Of a stretch of 64,000 nt of DNA, positions 52,064 through 63,200 are shown one piece after another (position 1 is the first letter of the stretch; each line of letters begins with the position of its first letter). Made by a program: the position numbers and the translations under genes. The DNA is from Nocardiopsis sp. ATB16-24. GTDB taxonomy: Bacteria; Actinomycetota; Actinomycetes; Streptosporangiales; Streptosporangiaceae. The stretch covers positions 62,001-126,000 of the forward strand of contig NZ_JASCXJ010000018.1 of the NCBI RefSeq assembly GCF_030271535.1, written 5' to 3'. The notes under the pieces were generated by a model, which was not told the origin of the DNA, did no database searches, and saw only the letters and a program-made list of their open reading frames with translations.

Positions 52064-52720
52064 GCAATCAGGCGCGACGGCGGATCGGACCTCACCGCAC
52101 GCGCCCGCATCCGGGACGCGGCCATCGCGTGCTTCGGCCGACACGGCTTCGACGTGACCGTGCGCGCCATCGCCGACCAGGCCGAGGTCTCCCCCGGGCT
52201 GGTGATCCACCACTTCGGGTCCAAGGCCGGGCTCCAGCGGGCCTGCGACGACCATGTGGTCGGCCTCGTCGGCGCGTTGAAGACGGAGTCGGTCACCGCC
52301 CACGACGACCAGGGCTTCCTGCGACAGCTCGCCTCCATGGAGGAGTACGCCCCCTACCTCGCCTACATCCTCCGGGCCCTACAGACCGGAGGCCCCCTGG
52401 GAGCCTCGCTGTTCGAGCGCATGGTCGCCGACGCCGAGCTCTACCTCGCCGCGGGGGAGGCCGAGGGCACGATCCGTCCGAGCCGGGACCCGGCCAGGCG
52501 GGCCCGCTGGCTGACCGCCGGTGCCCTCGGGTCGATCCTCATGCTCGTCACCCTGGGCCGAGCGGGTCAGGAGATCGACTTCGCCGAGGTGTTCCGGGAG
52601 TGGGAGACGGAGTACATGCTCCCGGCCCTGGAGCTGTACACCGAGGGCCTGTTGACCGAACGCACGCTCCTCGACTCCTACCTCCGACACACCGAAGAGC
52701 ACTCCGAGGAGGCCGACTGA
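52055..52720 (+). CDS. TetR-family regulator of an ABC exporter
   Basis: 221 residues. The N-terminal helix-turn-helix ([20 protein letters not shown], then [20 protein letters not shown]) is typical TetR; the C-terminal ligand domain is helical. It lies 43 bp before the ABC ATPase and is probably co-transcribed with it, a frequent arrangement for drug-responsive exporters. ATG at 52055 lies inside the operator-like palindrome and has no visible Shine-Dalgarno site, suggesting a leaderless or very short-leader mRNA. Confidence 0.92.
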   Translation: MCSAIRRDGGSDLTARARIRDAAIACFGRHGFDVTVRAIADQAEVSPGLVIHHFGSKAGLQRACDDHVVGLVGALKTESVTAHDDQGFLRQLASMEEYAPYLAYILRALQTGGPLGASLFERMVADAELYLAAGEAEGTIRPSRDPARRARWLTAGALGSILMLVTLGRAGQEIDFAEVFREWETEYMLPALELYTEGLLTERTLLDSYLRHTEEHSEEAD

Positions 52721-52763
52721 CAGACCAGGTTCCCGAGCCCACCACCTCCACAGGAGTCCCACC

Positions 52764-53687
52764 ATGTCCTCCCCCGTCATCGAAGTCCGCGGCGCCGACA
52801 AGTACTTCGGCCGGTTCCAGGCCCTGGACAAGCTCGACCTGACCGTCCACAAGGGCCAGGTCGCGGGTTTCCTCGGCCCCAACGGCGCCGGAAAGTCCAC
52901 CACCATCCGCATCCTGCTCGGTCTGCTCAGGGCCGACGCCGGGTCGGTCCGCCTGCTGGGCGGCGACCCCTGGCGCGACGCCGTCGCCCTGCACCGCCGT
53001 CTGGCCTACGTCCCCGGCGACGTCACCCTGTGGCCCAACCTGACCGGAGGGCAGGTGATCGACCTGCTCGGACGGCTGCGAGGCGGGATCGACCCCGACC
53101 GCAGGAAGGAACTACTGGCCCGCTTCGAGCTGGACCCGACCAGGAAGGCGCGCACCTACTCCAAGGGCAACCGTCAGAAGGTCGCCCTGGTGGCCGCGCT
53201 GGCCTCCGACGCCGAACTGCTCATCCTGGACGAGCCCACCTCCGGCCTGGACCCGCTCATGGAGGCCGTGTTCACCGAGTGCGTCCTGGAGGCCAAGTCC
53301 CGTGGCCGCACCGTCCTGCTGTCCAGCCACATCCTGTCCGAGGTGGAGAAGCTGTGCGACACCGTCACCATCATCCGCGGGGGGCGCACGGTGGAGTCCG
53401 GGACACTGGACGAGCTGCGCCACCTGACCCGTTCCACCGTGCGCGCCACCGTCGAGGGGGACCCCCGGGCGTTGGAGAGCGTCGAGGGGGTACACGACCT
53501 GCGCGTCGACGGTGACACCGTCACCTTCGACGTCGACGACACCCACATGAACACGGTCATGGGCGCGCTCGTCGGACTCGGGATCCGCGGCCTGGTGAGC
53601 AACCCGCCCTCCTTGGAGGAACTGTTCATGCGTCACTACGGCGACGAGCCGGCGGCGCTCGACGGCGACGGGAGCACGGCGGCATGA
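52764..53687 (+). CDS. ABC exporter ATPase, DrrA/CcmA type
   Basis: 307 residues. Walker [10 protein letters not shown], signature region [15 protein letters not shown] (the usual LSGGQ is replaced by YSKGNRQ), Walker [13 protein letters not shown] and switch His [11 protein letters not shown]. The C-terminal extension of 90 residues is normal for drug-exporter ATPases. It powers the membrane protein encoded next, with which it overlaps by ATGA. ATG at 52764 follows AGGAG at 7 nt. The substrate is unknown; an antibiotic or lipid is typical. Confidence 0.93.
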   Translation: MSSPVIEVRGADKYFGRFQALDKLDLTVHKGQVAGFLGPNGAGKSTTIRILLGLLRADAGSVRLLGGDPWRDAVALHRRLAYVPGDVTLWPNLTGGQVIDLLGRLRGGIDPDRRKELLARFELDPTRKARTYSKGNRQKVALVAALASDAELLILDEPTSGLDPLMEAVFTECVLEAKSRGRTVLLSSHILSEVEKLCDTVTIIRGGRTVESGTLDELRHLTRSTVRATVEGDPRALESVEGVHDLRVDGDTVTFDVDDTHMNTVMGALVGLGIRGLVSNPPSLEELFMRHYGDEPAALDGDGSTAA

Positions 53688-55282
53688 GCACGTTCACCGG
53701 AACCGGTGCCCTCACACGGTTCGTCCTGCGCCGCGACCGTGTCCGACTGACGGTCTGGGTCCTGGCCCTGGTCGGCACCGTCGCCGCGACCGTCCCGGCG
53801 CTCGACGACATGTTCGCCACCGACGCCCAGCGCCAGGCCCGGGCCGCGGTCATGGACACCCCGACCGGGATCGTCTTCGGCGGCCCCGGGTACGGACTGG
53901 ACGACTACGGGCTCGGTCCGATGGTCGTCAACGAGCTGACCATGAGCCTGCTCATCGCGCTGGCGGTCATGAGCGTCCTGCACGTGGTCCGACACACCCG
54001 TGCCGAGGAGGAGAGCGGACGCGCCGAACTGCTCCGGGCCGGCGTGCTCGGGGCCGGCGCCCAGTTGACCGCGGCACTGATCACCGTCTCGATCGTCAAC
54101 CTGGTCGTCGGCGGCCTGACCGCTCTGACGCTGATCGGCAACGGCCTGGAGGGCGCCGACTCGGTGGCCTACGGCCTGGGGCTGGCCCTGGCCGGCATCT
54201 CCTTCGGGGCCGTCGCCGCCGTATGCGCGCAGACCGTCGAACACGGACGTGGCGCCGCCGGCCTGGCGTTCCTGGTCGTGGGTGTGTCGTTCATGGCACG
54301 GGTGGTGGGCGACATGGCCGAGGAGGGCGGCGGCGCGTTGTCCTGGCTGTCACCGTTCGCCTGGGTCCAGCAGACCCGTGTGTTCCACGACCTGCTCTGG
54401 TGGCCCCTGGCGCTGTACCCCGCGCTCATCGGGGTGCTCTTCGCCCTGACCTACGCCCTGGCCAAGCGACGCGATCTCGGTGCGGGCCTGTTCGCCGCCC
54501 GGCCCGGCCCGGCCGGTGCGGGCGCGCTGTTGGGCAACACGTTCGCGCTGCACCTGCACCAGCAGCGCGGCGCCATCCTCGCCTGGACGGTCGCCGTCTT
54601 CCTCTTCACCCTCGCGTTCGGCTCGCTGGTGAGCGAGGTGGAGGGGATGCTGGAGGAGAACCCCGATCTGGTCGCCTTCCTCGGGGAGGCCGCCGCGGAC
54701 GTCACGGAGGGCTTCCTCGGCGTCATGTCCGGTTACGTACTGATGGCGGCCTCGGCCTACGCCGTCGTCTCGGTGACACGGGCACGGGCCGAGGAGACCT
54801 CCGGACGCGCCGAACTCCTCCTGTCCACCGCCGTCGGCAGGGTGAGCTGGTTCGGCGGCGCGCTGTCGGTCAGCGTGCTGTCCTCGGCGTTGATCGTGGT
54901 GGTGGGCGGACTCGGTCTGGGATCGAGCGCCTCGCTGGTCCTGGAGGACCCCTCCTGGACGGGGACCATGGTCGGGGCCTCGTTGGCCGGACTGCCCGCG
55001 GTGCTGCTGTTCGCCGCGGCGGCGGCGGTGTTGACGGGGGTGGCACCGCGTCTGCTCCCACTGGTGTGGGCCTGGCTGGGGTACAGCCTCCTGGTCTCGA
55101 TGTTCGGCGCTCTGGTGGGCCTGGACGACCGCCTGGTGAACCTGAGCGGATTCGAGATGCTGCCCACGCTTCCCACTGAGGAGTTCGAGGTCCTGCCGGT
55201 GGTCCTCGCGCTGGTCGCGGTACTCGTCGCCGGCGTGTTCGCCCTGGCGGGTTTCCGCCATCGGGACCTGTCCACCGCCTGA
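53684..55282 (+). CDS. ABC exporter membrane subunit (polyketide-antibiotic exporter type)
   Basis: 532 residues with about 12 membrane segments in two similar halves; both halves contain the same pattern, [15 protein letters not shown] near residue 107 and [16 protein letters not shown] near 368, pointing to internal duplication. This matches the large permeases often annotated as exporters of polyketide antibiotics. It works with the ATPase whose stop it overlaps. The TetR gene is first in the operon. Any link with the NRPS/PKS cluster about 25 kb away is not supported by position. Confidence 0.9.
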   Translation: MSTFTGTGALTRFVLRRDRVRLTVWVLALVGTVAATVPALDDMFATDAQRQARAAVMDTPTGIVFGGPGYGLDDYGLGPMVVNELTMSLLIALAVMSVLHVVRHTRAEEESGRAELLRAGVLGAGAQLTAALITVSIVNLVVGGLTALTLIGNGLEGADSVAYGLGLALAGISFGAVAAVCAQTVEHGRGAAGLAFLVVGVSFMARVVGDMAEEGGGALSWLSPFAWVQQTRVFHDLLWWPLALYPALIGVLFALTYALAKRRDLGAGLFAARPGPAGAGALLGNTFALHLHQQRGAILAWTVAVFLFTLAFGSLVSEVEGMLEENPDLVAFLGEAAADVTEGFLGVMSGYVLMAASAYAVVSVTRARAEETSGRAELLLSTAVGRVSWFGGALSVSVLSSALIVVVGGLGLGSSASLVLEDPSWTGTMVGASLAGLPAVLLFAAAAAVLTGVAPRLLPLVWAWLGYSLLVSMFGALVGLDDRLVNLSGFEMLPTLPTEEFEVLPVVLALVAVLVAGVFALAGFRHRDLSTA

Positions 55283-55463
55283 TCCGCCGGCCGGTCCCCC
55301 AGAGCCGGACGGCGTCCGTCGTCCGGCTCCGACGGACCCTGTGGGTTTCAGTGCGGAAAAGGGGATTCCACCCGTGGCGACGGTGACGACGGTGGCGCCG
55401 AGGTGTACACGGCCGTCAGGATGGTGCGCACACGACAGATCACCGTCGGACAGGAGGCTCGGT

Positions 55464-56315
55464 GTGTCCATGACGGACGAGAACGCCCCACGTCGGCGCC
55501 TCTACCGCGCCGCCGCCGTGGGCGTCGTCTCCGCCTTCGTGATCGCGGTGTCGGGAGGTCTGGTGTGGAGCGTGCAGCGCTCGTTCGTCTATCTGCCCAC
55601 GGGCGGTAAGCCGCCTTCCGCCGGGCAGGTGATCGCAGGGGCGCGGGACGTGCTCCTGCACACCGACGACGGACTCGAACTCGGCGCGTGGTACGTCCCC
55701 GCCCGGAACGGCGACCTCGGGGAAGCGGTCGTGGTCGTCAACGGCAACGCGGGGAACCGTGAGACGCGTGCGCCCTTGGCACGTGCGCTGGCGGAAGAGG
55801 GGTTCGCCGTCCTGTTGTTCGACTACCGGGGGTATGGGGGCAATCCGGGCAGCCCTACCGAGAACGGTCTGGCGTCGGACGCACGGGCCGCGGCCGACGC
55901 CCTGTCCGAGCTCGGTCACGATCCGAAGAGCACGTTCTACTTCGGTGAGAGCCTCGGCGCGGCGGTCGCGGCACGCCTGGCCCACGAGCGCCCGCCTGCG
56001 GGACTCTTCCTACGCTCGCCGTTCAGCTCGCTCGCCGACGTGGCCGCGGTGCACTACCCGTTCGTGCCGGGATCTTTTCTTCGCGACACCTATCCGGTGA
56101 CCGAGACCGTCAAAGACCTCGACGTGCCCACCTCCGTCGTGATGGGCGATGCCGACACGGTCGTGCCCGCTCGACAGAGCGGTGAGGTCGCCAGGGCCTG
56201 TCCCAACCTGGTCGAGGAGGTCGTCCTGGAGGGTCTGGGGCACAACGACGCGGACCTGACGTACGGGCCGGAGGTGGTGGCCGCGTTCACCCGCCTGGCC
56301 GACCACGTCCGCTGA
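55464..56315 (+). CDS. Membrane-anchored alpha/beta hydrolase (ABHD13/BEM46-like)
   Basis: 283 residues. One N-terminal membrane helix (about 15-35), then an alpha/beta-hydrolase fold: oxyanion region VVVVNGNAGNRE, FDYRGYGGNPGSPTE, nucleophile elbow GESLG, catalytic Asp in MGDADTVVP and His in GLGHND. Related proteins are serine hydrolases of unknown natural substrate. GTG at 55464 has AGGAGG 6 nt upstream; ATG at 55470 would leave a 12-nt spacing. It stands 181 bp after the exporter operon and converges with the small membrane protein gene. Confidence 0.87.
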   Translation: MSMTDENAPRRRLYRAAAVGVVSAFVIAVSGGLVWSVQRSFVYLPTGGKPPSAGQVIAGARDVLLHTDDGLELGAWYVPARNGDLGEAVVVVNGNAGNRETRAPLARALAEEGFAVLLFDYRGYGGNPGSPTENGLASDARAAADALSELGHDPKSTFYFGESLGAAVAARLAHERPPAGLFLRSPFSSLADVAAVHYPFVPGSFLRDTYPVTETVKDLDVPTSVVMGDADTVVPARQSGEVARACPNLVEEVVLEGLGHNDADLTYGPEVVAAFTRLADHVR

Positions 56316-56337
56316 CCTGCTCCCGAGCGGTCCGCGC

Positions 56338-56811
56338 TCAGTCCGGCAGGAAGGACAGCCCCCAGGCAGGGGCCAGTACCACGACGAGGAAACGGGCGGT
56401 ACGGGTGACGAAGGTGACCACGCAGAACAGGACGAGGTTCATCCGTACCACCCCCGCCAACACCGCCACCACCATGAACGGCGGGACGCTGGCGAAGGAG
56501 CTCAACGCCAACAGCCCCGCGCCCCACACCGGCCTCTCCTCGGCCTTGTGCCGCCACTCCGCCGCCCGCGCGCTCCACCGGCCGGGGGTGCGGGTCCTGC
56601 GCCGGAGCCACCGCGCGGAGAGCGTTCCCCGGCCCGCGTAGTAGTAGGGCAGTTTGCCGAAGGTCTGGCCCAGACCGGCCGCCACCGCCATGGCGACCAG
56701 GGCGCCGTCGTCCACGGCCATGACGGCGCCCACGAGGTAGAGCTCGATGTTGACCACCGGGACGAGCCCGGAGAGGAGGGCGACCACGAAGGCCAACACG
56801 GTCTCGGTCAT
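56338..56811 (-). CDS. Small integral membrane protein, VTT/DedA-like
   Basis: 157 residues with four or five membrane segments. The order short hairpin (NIELYLVGAVMA), an amphipathic GLGQTFGKLPYYYAGRG segment and a C-terminal pair of helices resembles the VTT/SNARE-associated (DedA, YqaA) family, whose members move lipids or act in envelope stability. The assignment is by pattern, not by a decisive motif. ATG at 56811 with GGGAG upstream. It lies 31 bp after rlmN in the same direction and may be co-transcribed with it. Confidence 0.7.
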   Translation of the reverse strand: MTETVLAFVVALLSGLVPVVNIELYLVGAVMAVDDGALVAMAVAAGLGQTFGKLPYYYAGRGTLSARWLRRRTRTPGRWSARAAEWRHKAEERPVWGAGLLALSSFASVPPFMVVAVLAGVVRMNLVLFCVVTFVTRTARFLVVVLAPAWGLSFLPD

Positions 56812-56842
56812 CCCACGCTCCCACGCGGTGGGGCGGGGCCGG

Positions 56843-57946
56843 TCAGTTCTCGGCCGCCGCGAGCTGCCCGCACGCTCCGTCGATCTCCTGCCCCCGGGTG
56901 TCGCGGACCGTGACCGGCACCCCGTGCGCCTGTAGCCGCCGCACGAACTCGCGCTCGTCCTCGGGGCGCGAGGCCGTCCACTTGGATCCGGGTGTGGGAT
57001 TGAGCGGGATGAGGTTGACGTGCGCCAGGTGACCCTTGAGGAGCCTGCCCAGCTTGTCCGCGCGCCACGCCTGGTCGTTGATGTCCTTGATCAGCGCGTA
57101 CTCGATGGAGACCCGGCGACCGGTGGTCCCGGCGTAGCGCCAGGCCGCGTCCAGCACCTCGCCGACCTTCCATCGGGTGTTGATCGGCACCAGTTCGTCG
57201 CGCAGTTCGTCGTCGGGGGCGTGCAGGGAGACCGCCAGACGGACCTGCATCCTCTCCTCGATGAGCTTGTCGATGGCCGGGACCAGACCGACGGTGGACA
57301 CGGTCACACCACGCTGGGAGATACCCAGGCCGTTCGGGACCGGATCGGTGATGCGACGTACCGTCTGGAGCACGCGCTTGTAGTTGGCCATGGGCTCGCC
57401 CATGCCCATGAAGACGATGTTGCTGATCCTCCCCGGCCCTCCGGCGACCTCTCCGCGCGCCAGGTCACGGGCACTGGCGACCACCTGGTCGACGATCTCG
57501 CCGGTGGACAGGTTGCGCGTCAGCCCCGCCTGCCCGGTGGCGCAGAACGGACAGTTCATGCCGCATCCCGCCTGCGAGGAGATGCACAGGGTGACGCGGT
57601 CGGGGTAACGCATGAGCACCGACTCGAACAACACCCCGTCGAAGGCCTTCCACAGGGTCTTACGGGTCATCCCGCCGTCACAGGTGATGTGGCGCACCGG
57701 GGTGAGCAACGTGGGCAGCAACGCCTCGCCCAGCCTCTCCCGGGAGGAGGCGGGCAGGTCGGTCATGGCCGTGGTGTCCGACTCCAGGGCGCCGAAGTAG
57801 TGTCGGGCGAGCTGCTTGGCCCGGAAGGGCTTCTCCCCCAGCTCGCTGACCACCTCGGCCCGCTCCTGGGGGCTGAGGTCGGCCAGGTGCCGGGGAGGCT
57901 TGGCACGTCGGGGGGCGACAAAGGTGAGCTCGGCGGGCATAGACAT
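56843..57946 (-). CDS. rlmN: Dual-specificity 23S rRNA/tRNA adenine-C2 methyltransferase
   Basis: 367-residue radical-SAM enzyme that methylates C2 of A2503 in 23S rRNA and A37 in some tRNAs. The [4Fe-4S] motif is CGMNCPFC; the methyl-transfer Cys residues expected of RlmN are probably the Cys in DGACGQL near the C-terminus and the one in the radical-SAM core. SAM-binding [11 protein letters not shown] and [10 protein letters not shown] are clear, and [15 protein letters not shown] is family-typical. Normal length. ATG at 57946 (a second ATG at 57940) lacks a strong ribosome site. Confidence 0.96.
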   Translation of the reverse strand: MSMPAELTFVAPRRAKPPRHLADLSPQERAEVVSELGEKPFRAKQLARHYFGALESDTTAMTDLPASSRERLGEALLPTLLTPVRHITCDGGMTRKTLWKAFDGVLFESVLMRYPDRVTLCISSQAGCGMNCPFCATGQAGLTRNLSTGEIVDQVVASARDLARGEVAGGPGRISNIVFMGMGEPMANYKRVLQTVRRITDPVPNGLGISQRGVTVSTVGLVPAIDKLIEERMQVRLAVSLHAPDDELRDELVPINTRWKVGEVLDAAWRYAGTTGRRVSIEYALIKDINDQAWRADKLGRLLKGHLAHVNLIPLNPTPGSKWTASRPEDEREFVRRLQAHGVPVTVRDTRGQEIDGACGQLAAAEN

Positions 57947-58136
57947 TCCGTAGGACGTGGAGTCGGTGGTCTGGCGCCCGGCGCGGTGCGGCGGCGACCC
58001 GGGTCGTTATACGACCTATACGCCGTCGCGCTGCTGCTCCGCCTGTCAGGGCACTACCGTCGATTCTACGTGCTGTGCGGGCGGACCGGACGGGTCCGCC
58101 GGATCGAACGACCGGGATCGGCGTGTGGGAGGGCCG

Positions 58137-59222
58137 GTGACAGGGATCGACGTCCTGCTCGACGAGATCAGCCCGTACCAGAGCCGCAGGGTCGTCGTCG
58201 AGTGCGACTCCCACACGACAGCCGCCTACCTGCTCGACGCACGCGGCCGCATCCGCGTCCCCGTGTGGCTGGCCAACCACGAGATCGCCCCCCTCGACAG
58301 TGAGTCCGCCGGACTGTACGAGGGCCGGGCCCCGCTCATGCCCGAGGCCTACACCAAGCACCCCCAGGGACGTCCGCGCTTCGACCCCGACCACCTGCGC
58401 GCCGTGTGGTTCGAGGAGGGGGACGGGGTCGCGCTCATCGACGAGGAGGGGCTTCTCGCCGTCATCCCCGGCTGGGCCGAGGCAGACAGCGGCCTGCCCG
58501 GGTACGCGCGCGAGGCGATCGGTCGCAGCGCCTACGCCTGGGAACTGGACTCGGTGCACGGACAACTGTGGCCTCGGGTGGTCCACGCCGAGGCCTACTG
58601 GGACTGGCGGCGCGCGTCGGGGGCCTGGCGCAGCGTGCAGCGCACGGTGCTCGGCCACCTGAACCGGCGTGTGGGCGAGCCCGGCCACTACTGGGACGTG
58701 TCCGACGGACATCCGCCGCTACTGCGTGTCTCGGAACGCCCGCCCACGGTCGGACGTCCGTTCACGATCCTGTCCACCGTCGGGATGTGCGGCCAACGGA
58801 TGCCCACCCTGGACCGGTACATGGCCGACACCTCCCAACACGCCCGGGTGGAGCTGGCGCTGGCCACGACCCTGCCCGCCCACCACGCGGCCCGTGTCTT
58901 CCGGTGGATCGGCGCCTTCCCCTGGCGGGCGGTGACCTGGTTCGGCACCGGACACACCGTCAAGTGGCTGGACAACCCCGAGGACAGGGCCATGCGCGGC
59001 GGCGCGGGGGCGGTCCTGCTGTTGGAGGACCCCTCTCCCCTGGTCACCGACCCCCGACATCCACCGCCGGACACCTCGGGGCTCTCCTTCCACGGAGACC
59101 CCGTGCGTTGGCTGTGGATCGTGCCGATCACCCGACCCGAGCACCTGTTCGCCAAGGAGCACGACAGCGCCACCCTGGTGGAGAAGCTCGCCGCCGAGGG
59201 CCGCAGTTGGGTGCTGGGGTGA
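58137..59222 (+). CDS. Suppressor-of-fused (SUFU) domain protein
   Basis: 361 residues, soluble. The N-terminal half is a globular region with many Trp and acidic residues that I do not recognise. The C-terminal part (about 180-360) has features of the SUFU domain: PFTILSTVGMCGQRMPTLD, RVELALATTLP, WFGTGHTVKW, VLLLEDPSP, and a late WLWIVPITRPE. Bacterial SUFU proteins are often linked to contact-dependent toxin immunity or unknown functions; no toxin gene is adjacent. GTG at 58137 follows GGGAGGG at about 3 nt. Confidence 0.68.
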   Translation: MTGIDVLLDEISPYQSRRVVVECDSHTTAAYLLDARGRIRVPVWLANHEIAPLDSESAGLYEGRAPLMPEAYTKHPQGRPRFDPDHLRAVWFEEGDGVALIDEEGLLAVIPGWAEADSGLPGYAREAIGRSAYAWELDSVHGQLWPRVVHAEAYWDWRRASGAWRSVQRTVLGHLNRRVGEPGHYWDVSDGHPPLLRVSERPPTVGRPFTILSTVGMCGQRMPTLDRYMADTSQHARVELALATTLPAHHAARVFRWIGAFPWRAVTWFGTGHTVKWLDNPEDRAMRGGAGAVLLLEDPSPLVTDPRHPPPDTSGLSFHGDPVRWLWIVPITRPEHLFAKEHDSATLVEKLAAEGRSWVLG

Positions 59223-59251
59223 CCCGGAGGACGGCGGGCCCTCGTCCCGGC

Positions 59252-59626
59252 TCATCCGGCGATGCCCCGACGGTCCCGGACCTGGCTGAGAACACGGTGG
59301 AAACGCATCATGTCCTCGTCGCTGAAGCGCTCCACGAAACGCAGCAGGGTGGCACCGGGATCCGGTCCGGTGCTGAGGACCTCGTCCATCATCCTGGCGG
59401 TGTACTCGGCGTGCGACTCTCGTGGCCAGTACGCCCAGGCCCGACCGTCCTTCTCCCGGTCCACCAGCCCCTTGTGGAAGAGGATGTCGGCGACCGTCAT
59501 CACGGTCGTGTAGGCCACCTGCCGGTCATAGACCATGGTCTCCCGGATCCGGCGCACCGACAGCGGTTCCCTCGACCGCCACAGCACGTCCATGATGGCC
59601 GCCTCCAACTCCCCCAGCCCCTTCAT
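59252..59626 (-). CDS. BlaI/MecI/CopY-family repressor
   Basis: 124 residues. A winged helix (LGELEAAIMDVLWRSREPLS, then RRIRETMVYDRQVAYTTVMT) followed by a dimerising helical tail, as in BlaI/MecI. In classical systems the repressor is cleaved through a membrane sensor protease (BlaR/MecR, M56 family); none is encoded within the visible neighbourhood, so it is an orphan here. ATG at 59626 has GGGGAGG 3 nt upstream; a GTG at 59638 would add four residues. It converges with the SUFU gene, stops 29 bp apart. Confidence 0.88.
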   Translation of the reverse strand: MKGLGELEAAIMDVLWRSREPLSVRRIRETMVYDRQVAYTTVMTVADILFHKGLVDREKDGRAWAYWPRESHAEYTARMMDEVLSTGPDPGATLLRFVERFSDEDMMRFHRVLSQVRDRRGIAG

Positions 59627-60293
59627 GGGCCTCCCCACCCGCAGTCCGTCCCGGCATCGTCGTCGAGATCGTAGGCACGGCGGGGCCGGCGATGGGGAAG
59701 AACTCCGAAGAACGCACAGATCCGCACCTCTTCGGCGCCGCCCACCGGCGTTTCACCAGTCGGGGCGCCCCGACGACGGGGGAACCGAAGGTCGAAAGCC
59801 GTGGGGAGGCGACGACGGCCGGGAGGGGTCCGCGGCCGCCCGGGCCCCTCCGCGCCGCTGGGAAGAACGGTGGAGGAAGCCCGGCCGTCCTGCCCGGCCG
59901 CTCACCTCTCCTCCGACGGGGGCCCGACACGAGGGGTTCCCCGTGACGTACCGTGTTCCACACCACACCGTTTTCGGTCGCGGCAGGCCGAAGGCTTCAC
60001 ACTCAAAAGCCCAAAAAACCCACAAGTGCGTCGAATCCAGCACTCCGGGCTTGGTTACCGCTACGTAGCGAAAACTTGGATGTGAAAAATTGTTACCTAT
60101 CTCCTAGTTTCGATAACGCTCGGGTTCCCCGACAGGGGGCCGCTACAAGTAGCCTGGTACCCGACGAGTGCCGGCCAGGCCAGAAGCTGCCCGCGTAAGC
60201 GGGACTGCTCCCATGTTTTTGAGCCCGCCTTGCCGGCAGCCACCCGTCTTCTCAACATTCACAAGCGAGCTGCGGAAGTGGGCGATCTCCGCC
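59627..60293. promoter_or_regulatory. Long gene-free leader/promoter region of kgd
   Basis: 667 bp without a supported gene. It carries two perfect palindromes: GTCGGGGCGCCCCGAC (59759-59774) and CGCTACGTAGCG (60059-60070). Positions 60000-60125 are AT-richer than the surroundings and probably hold the kgd promoter, with the second palindrome as possible operator; the region nearer 59640 would serve the BlaI-type gene. Confidence 0.45.
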
Positions 60294-63200
60294 GTGTCGT
60301 CTGAGGCGTCTCAACCCCTGACAGACTTCGGTCCCAACGAGTGGTTGGTCGAGGAGCTTTATCAGAAGTACTTGAACGACCCGAACTCCGTTGACAAGGC
60401 CTGGTGGAACTTCTTCGCGGACTACAAGCCCGCGGAGAGCACCGACGTGAGGGGTGGGGGTGGCGTGAAGGCGCGGGGCGAGAAGGTCCCTGCGGCCTCC
60501 ACGCCGAAGAAGAAGCCAAGCTCCCCCGCCACTCCGGCCTCGAAGCAGAGCGACAAGAAGAAGGAAGAAAAGGAGGGCGAAAAGGCCCTCGAGGTCAAGC
60601 AGGAGCGTCTGCGCGGAGCGGCCGCGCGGACCGTGACCAACATGGAGTCGAGCCTGGAGCTGCCCACCGCCACGAGTGTGCGCGCGGTGCCGGTCAAGCT
60701 TCTCTTCGACAACCGGATCGTCATCAACAACCATCTCCGGCGCAGCCGTGGCGGGAAGGTCTCCTTCACCCACATCATCGGTTACGCGATGATCAAGGCT
60801 CTCCAGACCACCCCGGAGATGAACCACTCCTACACCGAGGTCGACGGCAAGCCCGGTGTCGCCAAGCCCGAACACGTGAACTTCGGTCTGGCGATCGACC
60901 TACAGAAGTCCGACGGTTCGCGTCAACTCGTGGTCCCTTCCATCAAGAAGGCCGACGAGATGGACTTCCAGGAGTTCTGGAGCGGTTACGAGGACCTGGT
61001 GCGCAAGGCGCGCCACAACAAGCTGACCGTGCCGGATTTCCAGGGCACCACCATCAGCCTCACCAACCCCGGCGGTATCGGCACCGTGCATTCGGTGCCG
61101 CGCCTGATGCAGGGCCAGGGCATGATCCTGGGCGTGGGCGCGATGGAGTACCCGGCCGAGTTCCAGGGGGCCTCCTCCGACACTCTGGCCGAGTTGGGCA
61201 TCAGCAAGGTCATGACGCTGACCTCCACCTACGACCACCGCATCATCCAGGGCGCGCAGTCCGGTGAGTTCCTCCGTCGGATCCACCAGCTGTTGCTGGG
61301 CGAGGACGGCTTCTACGACGAGATCTTCAACTCGCTGCGCATTCCCTACGAGCCGGTGCGCTGGGTGCAGGACATCCACGTCAACAAGGCCACCCAGCTC
61401 GACAAGACCACCCGGGTCCAGGAGCTGATCCACGCCTACCGCGTGCGCGGCCACCTGATGGCCGACACCAACCCGCTCGCCCACGAGCAGCGCAAGCACC
61501 CCGACCTGGACGTGCTCGAACACGGCCTGACCCTGTGGGACCTGGACCGTGAGTTCCCGACCGGGGGCTTCGGCGGCAAGCAGGTCATGAAGCTGCGCGA
61601 CGTGCTGGGCGTGCTGCGCGACACCTACTGCCGCACAGTGGGCATCGAGTACATGCACATCCAGAGCCCGGAGGAGCGGGAGTGGATCCAGTCGCACGTC
61701 GAGCGTGAGCACGAGAAGCTCGACCGCGACGAGCAGCTGCACATCCTGCACCTGCTCAACAGCGCCGAGGCCTTCGAGACCTTCCTCCAGACCAAGTACG
61801 TGGGGCAGAAGCGCTTCTCCCTCGAGGGCGGCGAGTCGCTGATCCCGCTGCTGGACGGTGTGATCTCCAAGGCGGCCAGGGCCCAGCTGGACGAGGCCGT
61901 CATCGGCATGGCCCACCGTGGTCGTCTGAACGTGCTGGCCAACATCTGCGGCAAGTCCTACGCCCAGATCTTCGGCGAGTTCGAGGGCAACCTCGACCCG
62001 CGCAGCGCGCACGGCTCCGGTGACGTCAAGTACCACCTGGGCACCGAGGGTGTCTTCGAGACCCGGGACGGCGAGAAGATCCGCATCTCGCTGGCGGCCA
62101 ACCCCTCCCACCTGGAGACGGTCAACCCGGTCGCCGAGGGCATCGTGCGCGCCAAGCAGGACGTGCTCAACAAGGGACCGCACGGCTTCACGGTGCTGCC
62201 GGTCCTGATCCACGGCGACGCCGCGTTCGCCGGTCAGGGCGTGGTCGCCGAGACGCTGAACCTGTCGCAGCTGCGCGGTTACCGCACCGGCGGCACGGTG
62301 CACGTCATCGTCAACAACCAGGTGGGCTTCACCACCTCGCCGGCCGACAGCCGCTCCAGCGTCTACGCCACGGACGTGGCGCGGATGGTGCAGGCCCCGA
62401 TCTTCCACGTCAACGGGGACGACCCCGAGGCCGTGGTCCGGGTCGCGCACCTGGCCTTCGCCTACCGGCAGGCCTTCCACAAGGACGTCGTCATCGACCT
62501 GGTCTGCTACCGCCGTCGCGGTCACAACGAGGGCGACAACCCGGCGTTCACCCAGCCGCTGATGTACGACGTCATCGACGCCAAGCGCTCCACCCGGAAG
62601 CTGTACACCGAGGCCCTGATCGGCCGCGGCGACATCACCGTGGAGGAGGCGGAGTCGGCTCTGCGCGACTACCAGTCCCAGCTCGAACGCGCCTTCACCG
62701 AGACCCGTGAGGTCGAGAAGAAGCCGATCGAGCCGGGCGCCGTGGTCAAGCCCGAGGTCTTCACCGAGGGTCCGTTGGACCACTCCTCCGTCGAGACCGC
62801 GGTCAGCAGCGAGACGCTCAAGCGGGTCGTGGACACCCAGGTGTCCCTGCCCGAGGGCTTCACGCCGCACCCGCGGCTGGCGCCCCAGCTGTCCCGCCGC
62901 GTCACGATGGTCGAGACCGACGCCATCGACTGGGCCACCGGCGAGATGCTGGCCTTCGGGTCGCTCCTGTTGGACGGCCATCCGGTCCGCCTGATCGGCC
63001 AGGACAGCCGTCGGGGCACCTTCGGCCAGCGCCACGCGACGCTGGTGGACCGTGAGACGGGTGAGACCTACACGCCGCTCAAGCAGTTCGACGACGGCAT
63101 CACCCGCTTCCACGTGCACGACTCGCTGCTGAGCGAGTACGCGGCACTGGGCTTCGAGTACGGCTACTCGCTCACCCGCCCCGACGCGTTGGTGATGTGG

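Noticed and set aside
52055-56315. Including the TetR-ABC exporter and hydrolase in the biosynthetic cluster
   Set aside because: More than 24 kb of ordinary metabolic genes lie between, and nothing in regulation or sequence links them.
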